Program-made: the position numbers and the translations under genes
In this document: one piece after another, positions 54,751 to 63,500 of the stretch
How positions within the stretch are numbered: position 1 is the first letter of the stretch
Layout: each line of letters starts with the position of its first letter
From: B46-G9 sp964581175
GTDB lineage: Bacteria > Desulfobacterota > DSM-4660 > Desulfatiglandales > Desulfatiglandaceae
Length of the DNA stretch: 64,000 bases
Direction of reading: 5' to 3'
Assembly: GCA_964581175.1 (NCBI GenBank)
Contig: CAZONI010000001.1
Span: 1 to 64,000, forward strand
The notes under the pieces: generated by a model
Seen by the model: only the letters and a program-made list of their open reading frames with translations
What the model was told of the DNA's origin: nothing
The model's database searches: none

Positions 54751-54761
54751 TGTTTCGTTCG

Positions 54762-56720
54762 CTATGCCGGGGGTCTGAACTCGACCTTCAAGACGGAGAT
54801 CTTCTTCAGGGAAATTCCGGCTCGGGGAGACTGTTTATATGCGAGACCGGAACCTTTCAGGTCCACCTTCAGGCCAAGGGCCTTGCCGACCCGCAGCACC
54901 TCTCTCATCGTCTCTCCCCTGAAATCCGGCAGATGTTCCTTTGGGCTCCCTTGGATGACCGCTTGCCGGACAAGCACCTTTTGATCAATGCTCCGTGGTG
55001 CCGGCACTTCCTTGCGAGATGCCAACTGCACAAGTGGAGTGACCCGCAGGTAGTTCAGTGCCCACTGGCCCACCTCTCTGAATACCGGTCCCGCAACAAT
55101 GCCCCCATAGGGAACCCCCTTTGGTTCATCCACCATCACCACGATCACCAGCTGCGGATCATCTACCGGCACAAATCCCGCAAAGATGGCTTCGTATTTG
55201 TCTGAGGAGTATCTCCTGGATCCGGGGTCCACCTTCTGGGCCGTCCCCGTCTTTCCGGCGACCCTGAATCCCTGTATGGAGGCCTCTGATCCGGTTCCTC
55301 CTTGCTCTACCACTCCTTCAAGGATATGGCTCACCTCCCTGCACGTCTTTCTCGTCAGTACGCGCCTGACGACTTCCGGTCCGTTGCTTTGTACCACTTT
55401 GCCGGAGGAGTCCCGTATGCAGCTGACCACGAACGGCCGCATCAATTCGCCGCCGTTCGCAATCGCGCACATTCCCATGGCAAGTTGAAGGCTGGTGACG
55501 CTCATTCCCTGGCCGAAATAGGCGGTAATCTCCTCTATCTCCCTGGCGCTTGCGGCACTGCGGATGAATCCTTTCTGCTCGCCTAGGAGCCCGATCTCTG
55601 TTTTGCTGCCGAATCCGAACCGCCTCAGGTAGCGGGCAAATTTTCCGTATCCCAGTGTCCTGCCGATTTTGAGAGCACCTATGTTACTTGAATGTTTGAT
55701 AATATCATCCACGTTCAGGATGCCGAACGGGTGGGTATCGTGGATTGTTTTTCCCGCAATTCCGAATCTTCCATTCTCACAGTTGAACCGAGTCTGGGGA
55801 TTCACCACGCGCTCTTCCAAAGCTGCGGCCAGAAGAAATGCCTTCATGGTCGACCCCGGCTCATAGCAATCTGTGACAACCCTGTTTCTCCACTGTTCAG
55901 GCCGGTATCGGGAAAAGATATTGGGATTGAATTCCGGCACAACGGCCAGGGCAAGGATTTCTCCCGTTCGCGGATTTACCACAAGGCACTGACCGCTTTT
56001 TGCTTTGGATTTGTGAACAGCGGCTTCAAGCGATTGCTGGGTCTCGAACTGGATGTCTTTATCAATGGTCAATACAAGATCGTGAAGACCAAATCCTGAC
56101 GGTTCGGCCTGTTGGGTAAGGAAAGGCCTTCCAAGGGCATCCTGGAGCTGCACGAGGTTTATGGGAGGGCCTTTCAGGAGCGAGTCATAGACCTTTTCCA
56201 GGCCTTCAAGGCCCTGATTGTCTGCACCGACAAATCCAATAAGGTGTGCCGCGGTTTCACGACCGGGGTAATAACGTCTGCTTTCCGGAACAACTCCCAC
56301 TCCGTCTATCCCAAGCGCTTTGATTTTTTCAATCATGGGTGGAGGGATTCTCCGTTCGATCCAAATGAAAGGACTCTTGCTCCGGAGAGATGTCCGGACC
56401 CTTCCCCTCGCTAATCTCAGGACTCTCGCGATCTTCCGGGCCGCATCTCGTTTATCTTTTATGCAGGAAGGGCGCGCATAGACAGATCCCACCTCCACTG
56501 TCAGTGCCAGAGCGTTTCCATCCCGGTCATAGATGCCACCTCTTTTTGACGGAAGAGTTATCCTGTCCAGGTAGTTTGCTTTCGCCAGCGCCGTCAATCG
56601 ATCTCTTTCCAGCACCTGGAGCTGATAGGCCCTGGCAAACATGACCCCTAAACCCAGGACAAAGAAAACCGCTACCAAATATGCTCGAAATCTTATCCAC
56701 TTTTTTTGCGGCACTTTCAT
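54762..56720 (-). CDS. ftsI: Septal penicillin-binding protein FtsI (PBP3) with PASTA domain
   Basis: The transpeptidase of the divisome. 652 residues: a short cytoplasmic N-terminus, a transmembrane helix (about 12-30), the PBP dimerisation domain (SKRGGIYDRDGN), and a transpeptidase domain with the SxxK motif (Ser290, Lys293), SxN (Ser344-Asn346) and KTG (490-492). From about residue 590 is a PASTA domain (LPDFRGETMREVLRVGKALGLKV), uncommon in gammaproteobacterial FtsI but seen in Desulfobacterota. Its start overlaps the ftsL stop by 4 nt. Confidence 0.96.
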   Translation of the reverse strand: MKVPQKKWIRFRAYLVAVFFVLGLGVMFARAYQLQVLERDRLTALAKANYLDRITLPSKRGGIYDRDGNALALTVEVGSVYARPSCIKDKRDAARKIARVLRLARGRVRTSLRSKSPFIWIERRIPPPMIEKIKALGIDGVGVVPESRRYYPGRETAAHLIGFVGADNQGLEGLEKVYDSLLKGPPINLVQLQDALGRPFLTQQAEPSGFGLHDLVLTIDKDIQFETQQSLEAAVHKSKAKSGQCLVVNPRTGEILALAVVPEFNPNIFSRYRPEQWRNRVVTDCYEPGSTMKAFLLAAALEERVVNPQTRFNCENGRFGIAGKTIHDTHPFGILNVDDIIKHSSNIGALKIGRTLGYGKFARYLRRFGFGSKTEIGLLGEQKGFIRSAASAREIEEITAYFGQGMSVTSLQLAMGMCAIANGGELMRPFVVSCIRDSSGKVVQSNGPEVVRRVLTRKTCREVSHILEGVVEQGGTGSEASIQGFRVAGKTGTAQKVDPGSRRYSSDKYEAIFAGFVPVDDPQLVIVVMVDEPKGVPYGGIVAGPVFREVGQWALNYLRVTPLVQLASRKEVPAPRSIDQKVLVRQAVIQGSPKEHLPDFRGETMREVLRVGKALGLKVDLKGSGLAYKQSPRAGISLKKISVLKVEFRPPA

Positions 56721-57085
56721 GGAAGTACGATAATCTGTTCAGGCGTGGGCGGCCTGAGTCCAAGTTTTTCTACTGCCTGCCGCGCGAGGCTCTCAGGTGA
56801 CTTCAAATACGCCAGCTCCAGTTGAAGTTTGCGATGGGTCTCCCGCAGTTTCATCTCTTCCTGTTTCAATTTGCTCAAATCGTATCCGATTTGTGTTTTT
56901 TCAAATGTGGACCAGACATACGTAATACCGCTCCCCATAAAAACCAAAAGCAGAGCGATAATCAAAATGACCTGCCTGGCTGTCAGGAAGGGTTTCTGCT
57001 TCCTTGTCTTGGAATTCTTCACCCGCACCCCGGTCCGGGAGTTGCGGGACCCTACCATCCTGGTGACTCTTTCCGGTCGTGTCAT
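56717..57085 (-). CDS. ftsL: Cell division protein FtsL
   Basis: 122-residue bitopic protein: a basic cytoplasmic N-terminus, a transmembrane helix (about 33-54) and a coiled-coil periplasmic segment (KLKQEEMKLRETHRKLQLELAYLKSPESLARQA), ending LGLRPPTPEQIIVL. I start it at 57085, overlapping the rsmH stop by 4 nt (ATGA); a longer frame within rsmH is rejected. The position between rsmH and ftsI is typical. Confidence 0.88.
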   Translation of the reverse strand: MTRPERVTRMVGSRNSRTGVRVKNSKTRKQKPFLTARQVILIIALLLVFMGSGITYVWSTFEKTQIGYDLSKLKQEEMKLRETHRKLQLELAYLKSPESLARQAVEKLGLRPPTPEQIIVLP

Positions 57086-58029
57086 TTGCAGACCCTTTCT
57101 GCGACCCTCATAATCGCACTCCTTGCCCGAGGATTCCTCGCCACTTCCCCGGAGCCAGGCCTCACGGGTTTTTTCTGCACCCGCCTGAAAAGCGCCTGCT
57201 TCCCGCACACGCAGTGCGGAAAATCAGGGGGACACGTGCAGGGATGCTCCCATTTTTCCATTTGCCGTTTGACAATCCTGTCTTCGAGGGAATGGTACGA
57301 GATTATCACGACTCTTCCGCCCTCCCGCACCAGAGGAGGAAGCCTTTCCAGGATTGTTTCCAATAGCTTCAGTTCCTGGTTCACCGCGATGCGAAGAGCC
57401 TGGAACGTCCTGGTCGCAGGATGCTTGTGTGCCTCCCTGCGAGAGACGGGAGAAACGGATCTGACCAGTTCCGCCAGCTCAAGAGAGGTCCTGATAGGAT
57501 TTTCCTCCCGGGTCCTCACTATCTTCCGGGCAATGATTCGGGCCCTTTTTTCCTCGCCGTAAACCCTCAAATAGTTCTCCAGTTCCTCAAGAGGAGAGGT
57601 GTTGACCAGATCAAAAGCCGTTTTCGAAAGGTTGGGATCCATTCTCATATCGAGCGGTTCATCACGAAGGAAGCTGAACCCTCTCCCTGCCCTTTCCAGT
57701 TGATATGATGACATCCCGAGGTCCAGCAAAACACCGTGCACCCCTTCAATCCCCCATCCATGGAGAAAATCACTCAGATCCGCGAAATTGACTTGGGCGA
57801 TCATAAGCCGACAGCCCAGAAAATCCAGTCTCTCTTTGGAAATGCGCACGGCATCGGGGTCCCTGTCCAGGCACACAAGACGTCCGTTCGTTCCCAGCTT
57901 CCTGGCGATTGCCTCGCTGTGCCCGCCGGTGCCCACTGTGCAGTCGACGTAAATCCCCTCGGAGATGATAGAAAGGGCTTTTACCACCTCGTACAGGAGA
58001 ACCGGTTCGTGGGGATAGTTCATGGTCAT
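57082..58029 (-). CDS. rsmH: 16S rRNA m4C1402 methyltransferase RsmH (MraW)
   Basis: 315 residues. Starts NYPHEPVLLYEVVKAL, with SAM-binding DCTVGTGGHSEAI, LDLGMSSYQLERAGRGFSF, MDPNLSKTAFDLVN and a VISYHSLEDRIVKRQM C-terminal motif. It methylates N4 of C1402 in 16S rRNA. The start is the ATG at 58029 (an ATG at 58023 is in frame). It lies 24 nt after mraZ and overlaps ftsL. Confidence 0.97.
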   Translation of the reverse strand: MTMNYPHEPVLLYEVVKALSIISEGIYVDCTVGTGGHSEAIARKLGTNGRLVCLDRDPDAVRISKERLDFLGCRLMIAQVNFADLSDFLHGWGIEGVHGVLLDLGMSSYQLERAGRGFSFLRDEPLDMRMDPNLSKTAFDLVNTSPLEELENYLRVYGEEKRARIIARKIVRTREENPIRTSLELAELVRSVSPVSRREAHKHPATRTFQALRIAVNQELKLLETILERLPPLVREGGRVVIISYHSLEDRIVKRQMEKWEHPCTCPPDFPHCVCGKQALFRRVQKKPVRPGSGEVARNPRARSAIMRVAERVCK

Positions 58030-58053
58030 GCGTCCCCAAAAGTACTGCGTTAA

Positions 58054-58491
58054 TCATATACCCATTTCCTTGAGGAACTGACTGGCCTTTGCGAAATCTT
58101 CCCTGGCCTTTGTGAAGGCCTTTTCCCATTCGCTCTTGTCCCAGATCTCAAACCGCCTCAGTTCTCCTACCAGGACAACTTCTCTGCTTAGTCCGGCATG
58201 TTCGCGCAGGTCGGGAGGGATTGTAATTCTGTTCTGTTTCAAAGGACACTCTGCTGCACCGGAAATGAAGTACCGCAGATATGTACTTACCGCCTCATCG
58301 AACTGGGGGAGGTCTGCCGCCTTTTTCTCGATCACCTTCCAGTCGTTCCGGGTATATGCCCAGAGACAGCCGTGATGATTTGTCACGACCAGGACGTTCT
58401 CTTCGGCCGCGTCCAGGACTTCCCTGAACCGGGTCGGGATGGCCAACCGGCCTTTGGTGTCGAGTGTATGTCTGGAGCGTCCCCTGAACAT
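58054..58491 (-). CDS. mraZ: Transcriptional regulator MraZ
   Basis: The DNA-binding repressor of the dcw operon, with two SpoVT/AbrB-type MraZ domains. 145 residues beginning MFRGRSRHTLDTKGRLAIPTRFRE; the second DxKGR-like motif is the FISGAAECPLKQNRITIPPDLREHAG half. An upstream-extended frame to 58593 is ignored because it lies over the promoter. It is the first gene of the cluster. Confidence 0.96.
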   Translation of the reverse strand: MFRGRSRHTLDTKGRLAIPTRFREVLDAAEENVLVVTNHHGCLWAYTRNDWKVIEKKAADLPQFDEAVSTYLRYFISGAAECPLKQNRITIPPDLREHAGLSREVVLVGELRRFEIWDKSEWEKAFTKAREDFAKASQFLKEMGI

Positions 58492-58508
58492 AAATGACCT
58501 TTTTATGG

Positions 58509-58545
58509 CACTAAGTGACACTTTATTCCACTTTGTGACACTTCT
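58509..58545 (-). promoter_or_regulatory. MraZ-binding boxes upstream of mraZ
   Basis: On the minus strand, GTG triplets recur at exact 10-bp spacing four times (58539-58541, 58529-58531, 58519-58521, 58509-58511) in the form AAGTGT, AAGTGG, AAGTGT, TAGTGC. This direct-repeat pattern matches known MraZ operators, which consist of 10-bp-phased (A)AAGTG(T/G) repeats. The first unit touches the promoter -10, so binding should block RNA polymerase: autoregulation. Confidence 0.75.
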
Positions 58546-58569
58546 ACGGAAAAAAATGGGAGATGTCAA
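58541..58569 (-). promoter_or_regulatory. Sigma-70 promoter of the dcw cluster
   Basis: On the minus strand, TTGACA (58564-58569, a perfect -35) and TAGAAG (58541-58546) are separated by 17 nt. Transcription would begin near 58534, leaving an approximately 40-nt leader before the mraZ ATG. The MraZ boxes overlap the -10. Confidence 0.65.
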
Positions 58570-58650
58570 GGAAAAAGAAGACGAAAGTGGCATGCTGGGA
58601 AAGAAAAATCAGAGAGGAAACGATCGCATCGCCGGGCTTATCGATTCAGC

Positions 58651-58678
58651 GAGGTCCCTCCCGAGAGCGGGAGGCCTC
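58651..58678. other. Strong stem-loop between mraZ promoter and the next gene
   Basis: GAGG-TC-CCTCCCG, tetraloop AGAG, then CGGGAGGCCTC: 11 bp with a 2-nt bulge. No T-tract follows on either strand, so it is terminator-like but not a classic intrinsic terminator. It would end or process the minus-strand transcript of the small membrane gene (stop at 58748) ahead of the dcw promoter. Otherwise the 58492-58747 gap holds only the promoter and boxes. Confidence 0.4.
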
Positions 58679-58747
58679 AGATACCTCTCCGAGGATGCTC
58701 AGGGAGGAGAACTGCCACCTCTTTTCATTGCGCCTGCCGGCCGTAAA

Positions 58748-59041
58748 TCAGGACCAGAAAAAATAGACAACGGAGATGGTGTAGATCATGATGAAGAGAA
58801 CATTCACGGTTAACCCTGAGTAGGCGTAGTCCTTATCGTTCAGATCCGGTATGAGAGGGATGGATTTGATGGAACAGACAAGACCGCAAAGGAGCACGAA
58901 TGGCACAAGGCTCAGATAGGGGATGAGAAATTTCATTGAGGCAAAATTCTTTTTCACCACCAGGATAAGACTCCCGGCGATCGCGGACGCGGCAAAAGGG
59001 AGAAGAAATCCGAGTACCGCGAAGTTGTTCGATTTCTTCAT
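58748..59041 (-). CDS. Small membrane protein of unknown function
   Basis: 97 residues from the ATG at 59041 with three predicted transmembrane segments (about 8-28, 35-56, 75-96). I do not recognise the family. Longer frames to 59107 extend over soluble-looking sequence and are not favoured. It is isolated, separated by about 180 nt from the mraZ promoter. Nothing nearby explains it. Confidence 0.5.
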   Translation of the reverse strand: MKKSNNFAVLGFLLPFAASAIAGSLILVVKKNFASMKFLIPYLSLVPFVLLCGLVCSIKSIPLIPDLNDKDYAYSGLTVNVLFIMIYTISVVYFFWS

Positions 59042-59191
59042 GGTGAAATGGAAGATAGCACGAGCTTCAGGCTTTTCAAAGTGAAAAATGGGCAAGCTTT
59101 GAGGCAAGAGAAATGGGCAGAAGGGGGGTATTCATCACCATGTCATGACCCGCAAAAGAGAATAACAGGTAATGGAAGATGTCCGCACCCT

Positions 59192-59557
59192 TTAATGGGC
59201 CATTGGGTGATTTTCCTCGCTTACGATACTCAGCCCGACCAGATAATGTCCCTTGAATCTGCCATCGTCGTCTTTTGTGATATGCCGTATTTCTGTCTTC
59301 AAGTCCTCGGAAGGGCTGGACGAAGATCCTGTATAATATCGCATGTCCAGGATATCACCCACCTTGATCCGGGGCAATATTTCGGAGTCTTCCCGCACCA
59401 GCACACACATGGACTGGGACGCCATGTTCCAGATCTTGAACTGATAGGACATTGTGAGACCGTTGATGGAAAACTCTACGCTGTAATACTGAGATGCCGG
59501 GAAACGTGGTTCGCTCCGTCGTTCTGCCATCAGTGTTGATAGGTTGCTTTGACTCAT
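59192..59557 (-). CDS. PilZ-like domain protein
   Basis: 121 residues with an RRSEPRF start matching the RxxxR part of the PilZ c-di-GMP motif (Arg14, Arg18) and a beta-barrel region. The second part of the motif (D/NxSxxG) appears as NMASQS, with Ala for Ser and Ser for Gly, so ligand binding is uncertain. AAGGAGGG lies 9 nt before the ATG. No signal peptide. Confidence 0.65.
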   Translation of the reverse strand: MSQSNLSTLMAERRSEPRFPASQYYSVEFSINGLTMSYQFKIWNMASQSMCVLVREDSEILPRIKVGDILDMRYYTGSSSSPSEDLKTEIRHITKDDDGRFKGHYLVGLSIVSEENHPMAH

Positions 59558-60125
59558 GATTCATAGCCCTCCTTTTGTGAAGTCCTGGTCTCTTGTCACC
59601 ATTGATTATGCAATCCGCGTGCCACTCTTCCCCATGGTCGGCAGCTTTTCCGACGCAGGCTGGGAGTGAGAACTGACGTGTACTTAAGCAGGAAATGCGA
59701 CATCCACGAGGCCTGGACGTGGCCTCATTATCGTTTTCAGTGTCAACATATTGACGATGGATAGTGCACCTTTGCATACACATCTCACCCTCACCCGTCA
59801 TTCTTTCCGGGCACTCTTCCCCATTGAACATCATGCTTTTTCGACCCCCGGATCCGGGCTCTGGAAGCGCGTGCTGCTCAGGGAGGGAGCCTTTTCTGGA
59901 GTGACTGATGAGAGGGCGCCGTCTTTTCGTGACTTATCAGTGGGGGAACACGGAGAGAAAATTTTGATTTTCACTTTTCGTTCTCTATGGTATATTGGAA
60001 ACAAAAATGAGACGAAAAATATGGAGATTCCTGGTTTTGGACCTGAGACGGAAGGACGTGGTCATTCCGGTTCGATCTCGGAAACAAAGCCATCTGGCGC
60101 AAACCTGAGGGAAAGGGGGAAGGAA
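59558..60125. other. 568-bp non-coding gap
   Basis: Between divergent genes: the PilZ-like gene on the minus strand and the ABM gene on the plus strand. No credible gene: an upstream extension of the ABM frame to 59751 has no ribosome-binding site and no family match. A possible -10 (TATATT, near 59992) is the only promoter-like sign I see for the ABM gene. No repeat or RNA gene noticed. Confidence 0.4.
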
Positions 60126-60413
60126 ATGGCTGTTAAAATCATTATCAAGAGAAAAGTTTCCAAAGACAAAGAGGCAAACCTCCTTCCACTCTTGATCCAG
60201 CTTCGGGCACTCGCCACAGCGCAACCAGGATATATCTCCGGCGAGACATTGAGAAGCATGCAGCACCCTGAGGAATATCTGGTTATTAGCACCTGGCAGT
60301 CCACAGAAGATTGGGATAAATGGCTTTCAAGTGCACAACGGGCTGAAATACAAGAGAAGGTAGATTCGCTACTGGGGCAGAAAACCACTTATGATACCTA
60401 CCTTTACGGGTAG
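60126..60413 (+). CDS. ABM-fold (antibiotic biosynthesis monooxygenase-like) protein
   Basis: 95 residues. MAVKIIIKRKVSK, LRALATAQPGYISGETL, HPEEYLVISTWQSTEDWDKWLSS and a C-terminal strand fit the dimeric alpha/beta ABM barrel. Members include heme-degrading and quinone monooxygenases but many have unknown functions. The Trp/heme-contacting residues cannot be judged. AAGGA precedes the ATG. It is upstream of mfd with a 181-nt gap that contains an inverted repeat (60440-60470). Confidence 0.75.
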   Translation: MAVKIIIKRKVSKDKEANLLPLLIQLRALATAQPGYISGETLRSMQHPEEYLVISTWQSTEDWDKWLSSAQRAEIQEKVDSLLGQKTTYDTYLYG

Positions 60414-60439
60414 GTAAAAATACTGCAACCGCGTTCATT

Positions 60440-60470
60440 CTGCCCGTGCGTGCCGTCAATGTGCGGGCAG
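60440..60470 (+). other. Inverted repeat downstream of the ABM gene
   Basis: CTGCCCG (60440-60446) pairs with CGGGCAG (60464-60470), 17-nt loop, 27 nt after the ABM stop. No following T-run, so a terminator function is only possible. The mfd start lies 125 nt further. Confidence 0.35.
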
Positions 60471-60594
60471 GGTGGTCAAACGCTCCTGAGATCTTCGAAT
60501 CCCCCCGCCGCTGTCTCGTTTCTCGCAGAATTTTTCGCGTCGGAATCTCTCCAACCCGGATAAACGGCAAATAAAAAAATACTGACGATTTCGC

Positions 60595-63500
60595 ATGATA
60601 CCCTATCCAAACAAAGATCTTTCCAGGCTGCTTCAATGCATCCGGGACGGAGTCCCTGCTATCGAAGCAACAGGTCTTCCCGATCCGGCGCTGCCTTACT
60701 ATTTTTCTCAGCTCTTCGCAGGCCTGCATAAACCCTGTCTGGTGGTGTTTCCGGAGGCCCGGGATGCAGAAAGATGCTTGCGGGCGCTCACTTTTTTCCT
60801 TCCTCTCGAAGATGCGGGAACAGATGGAGAAGGCCTTCGGATGTACGCCTTTCCAGCCTATGACCTTTCACCTCTCACAGGCCTCAGCCCCCACAAGGAA
60901 GTGGTTTCCCAGCGTTTAGAATCACTCTACGCCTTATCCAACCAGGGAAACCCCATCGTTATCTCCTCTCTTGAGGCGGTCCTCCAGAGAATTCCGCCAA
61001 AGGACGCCTTTATCAAGGCCATTGAATACCTTGAAGTCGGGGAAGAAACGGAAAGAGATGAACTCATCCGGAAGCTGGAGACAATCGGGTACCAGCGAAC
61101 ATCCCTCGTGGAAGATAAGGCCGATTATTCCGTCAGAGGGAATGTCATTGACCTTTTTCCCCCTTTGCATCCATTGCCCGTCCGCCTGGAGTTCTGGGGC
61201 GACCAACTCGAGTCCATTCGCCATTTCGACACACTGAGCCAGAGGTCCAAGGAGTCTCTGAACGAACTCGTAATTCTGCCCGCCAATGAAATCATAATGG
61301 ATGAGCATAGTATTCGCAGGGCAAGGTCTATGGGAAGACTTCCCAGAGGAGCTGGTGAGGGGATGTCCTTTTCCGGGCAGGAAGCCTGGCTGAACCATTT
61401 CTATTCCCGTCTCGAAACCCTGTTTCACTACACTCCCAGGGACGGGATTCTCATCTCCGTTGATTATCATCGATGGAAGGGAGTGATCGAGAAGACACAC
61501 GCCTGGTTTCAGAAAGAGATTGAAACAAACCGGAACCACTCTGTAGAGAGGGGAGAACCGTTCCCGGACACAGAGAACCTCCTCCTGTCAGGCCAGGAGC
61601 TTACCGAGCATTTCGAAACCCGCCAGCGGATACTGTTTGCCGAGCTGGACCTCAAGACCCAGGAGCATGTGCCTGAAAAGATCCGGATACCGGGTTCCTT
61701 CGGCCTGGACGCCCCCCTTCATCTGCGTCTTGAAGGCAAAGGAAGAGTCTCTCTGGCACCTCTTGCAGAAAGAATATCCCAATGGGTGGATCATGGGGGA
61801 CGCGTGATACTCACCTGTCGCACCCCGCAGCAGGCACAGCGTCTGAGGGAAATTCTCGAGAATTACACCCTGCACCTCAAAACTCTTGCCTCAAGCTGGA
61901 AGGATATTCCGCCCGAACCGGGTCTCAGCATCTGCATCGGCAGGCTTTCAAGGGGCTTCACCTGGCCGGAAACCGCCCTCTACGTGATTACTGAAGATGA
62001 AATATTCGGTTCAAAGCACTCTCGCTCCAAAGGGAAACGGCCCCTGATAGGACAGGATTTGGGTTGGTCCGGGTTCAGCCAGCTGAAGGATGGCGATCTC
62101 GTGGTTCATGAAGAACACGGCATCGGCCGGTATGGGGGCCTGTGCAAGATGGAAGTCGCGAAAAGGATCAATGACTTTGTGCGTGTGGAATACGCGAACT
62201 GTGACAGGCTCTATATACCGGCGGACCGCGTAGGCGTCCTCCAGAAATACATCGGATCAGGGGATGGGGAGGTGAAACTGGATCGATTGGGTGGAAACGC
62301 CTGGAATCTGGCCAAGCAGAAAGCAAGGACATCCGTCAGGCACATCGCAAAACAGCTAATTGAAATATATGCCCTCAGGAAATACCGGAAAGGATTCTCA
62401 TTTTCTCCCCCTGATTCCCTTTTCAGGGAATTCGAAGCTACGTTCGAACACGAGGAAACGCCTGATCAAGACCGTGCCATAGAAGATGTAATTGAGGATA
62501 TGGTGTCTGAGCAACCCATGGACCGCCTGGTATGCGGAGATGTGGGTTTTGGAAAGACGGAAATAGCCATTCGGGCCGCGTTCAAGGCCATATCAGACGG
62601 AAAGCAGGTTGGAGTGCTGGTGCCGACGACTGTTCTCGCCGAACAACATTTTGAAACCTTTAGGAAAAGGATGAAACCATACGGGATCAGGGCGGAGGTC
62701 CTCAGTCGATTCAAGTCAAGAAAAGAGCAGGAAATCATCCTGGGAAAACTGCGATCAGGGAAGGTTGATGTCATCATAGGCACCCACCGTCTGCTCCAGA
62801 AAGACGTGCGGTTTCATGACCTGGGTCTCCTGATCATCGACGAAGAACAGCGGTTCGGTGTTAAGCAGAAAGAGGCCTTGAAGAAATTCAGGGCGATGGT
62901 GGATGTCCTGGCCATAACCGCCACACCGATCCCGAGGACTTTGCAGCTGTCCATGATGGGTGTCAGAGACCTCAGTATTATTGAGACCCCCCCGGAAGAA
63001 AGGTTTGCAATCCAGACGTACCTTACGCCTTATGACGAAGCCACCATCGCGAGGGCGATCCAGCGCGAACTGGAAAGGGAGGGGCAGGTTTTTTTCGTCC
63101 ACAACCGGGTACAAACCATCGATCGGGTGGCTGAGAACCTCCGGGAAATCATTCCGCATGCCCGAATCGACGTGGCGCACGGCCAGATGAAAGAAAAGGA
63201 GCTCGAAAAAACCATGCTGTCCTTCCTTCACAAGGAGATCGACGTCATGGTCTGTTCCACCATCATCGAATCGGGCCTCGACATTCCTTCAGCCAACACC
63301 ATCGTCATCAACGAAGTGGATCGTCTCGGCCTGGCGCAGATCTATCAATTGCGAGGCAGAGTGGGGAGAGCAAAGGAGAAAGCCTACGCCTACCTCCTCC
63401 TTTCGGAGGGCTCCCATCTCAGCAGGGATGCAGAAAAAAGGCTGAAAGCGCTCATGGATTTCAGCCAGCTGGGAGCAGGGATTCATCTTGCGATGCACGA

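Noticed and set aside
59751..60125. Longer N-terminus for the ABM protein
   Set aside because: The extra sequence does not resemble the family and lacks a ribosome-binding site; the ATG at 60126 has both.
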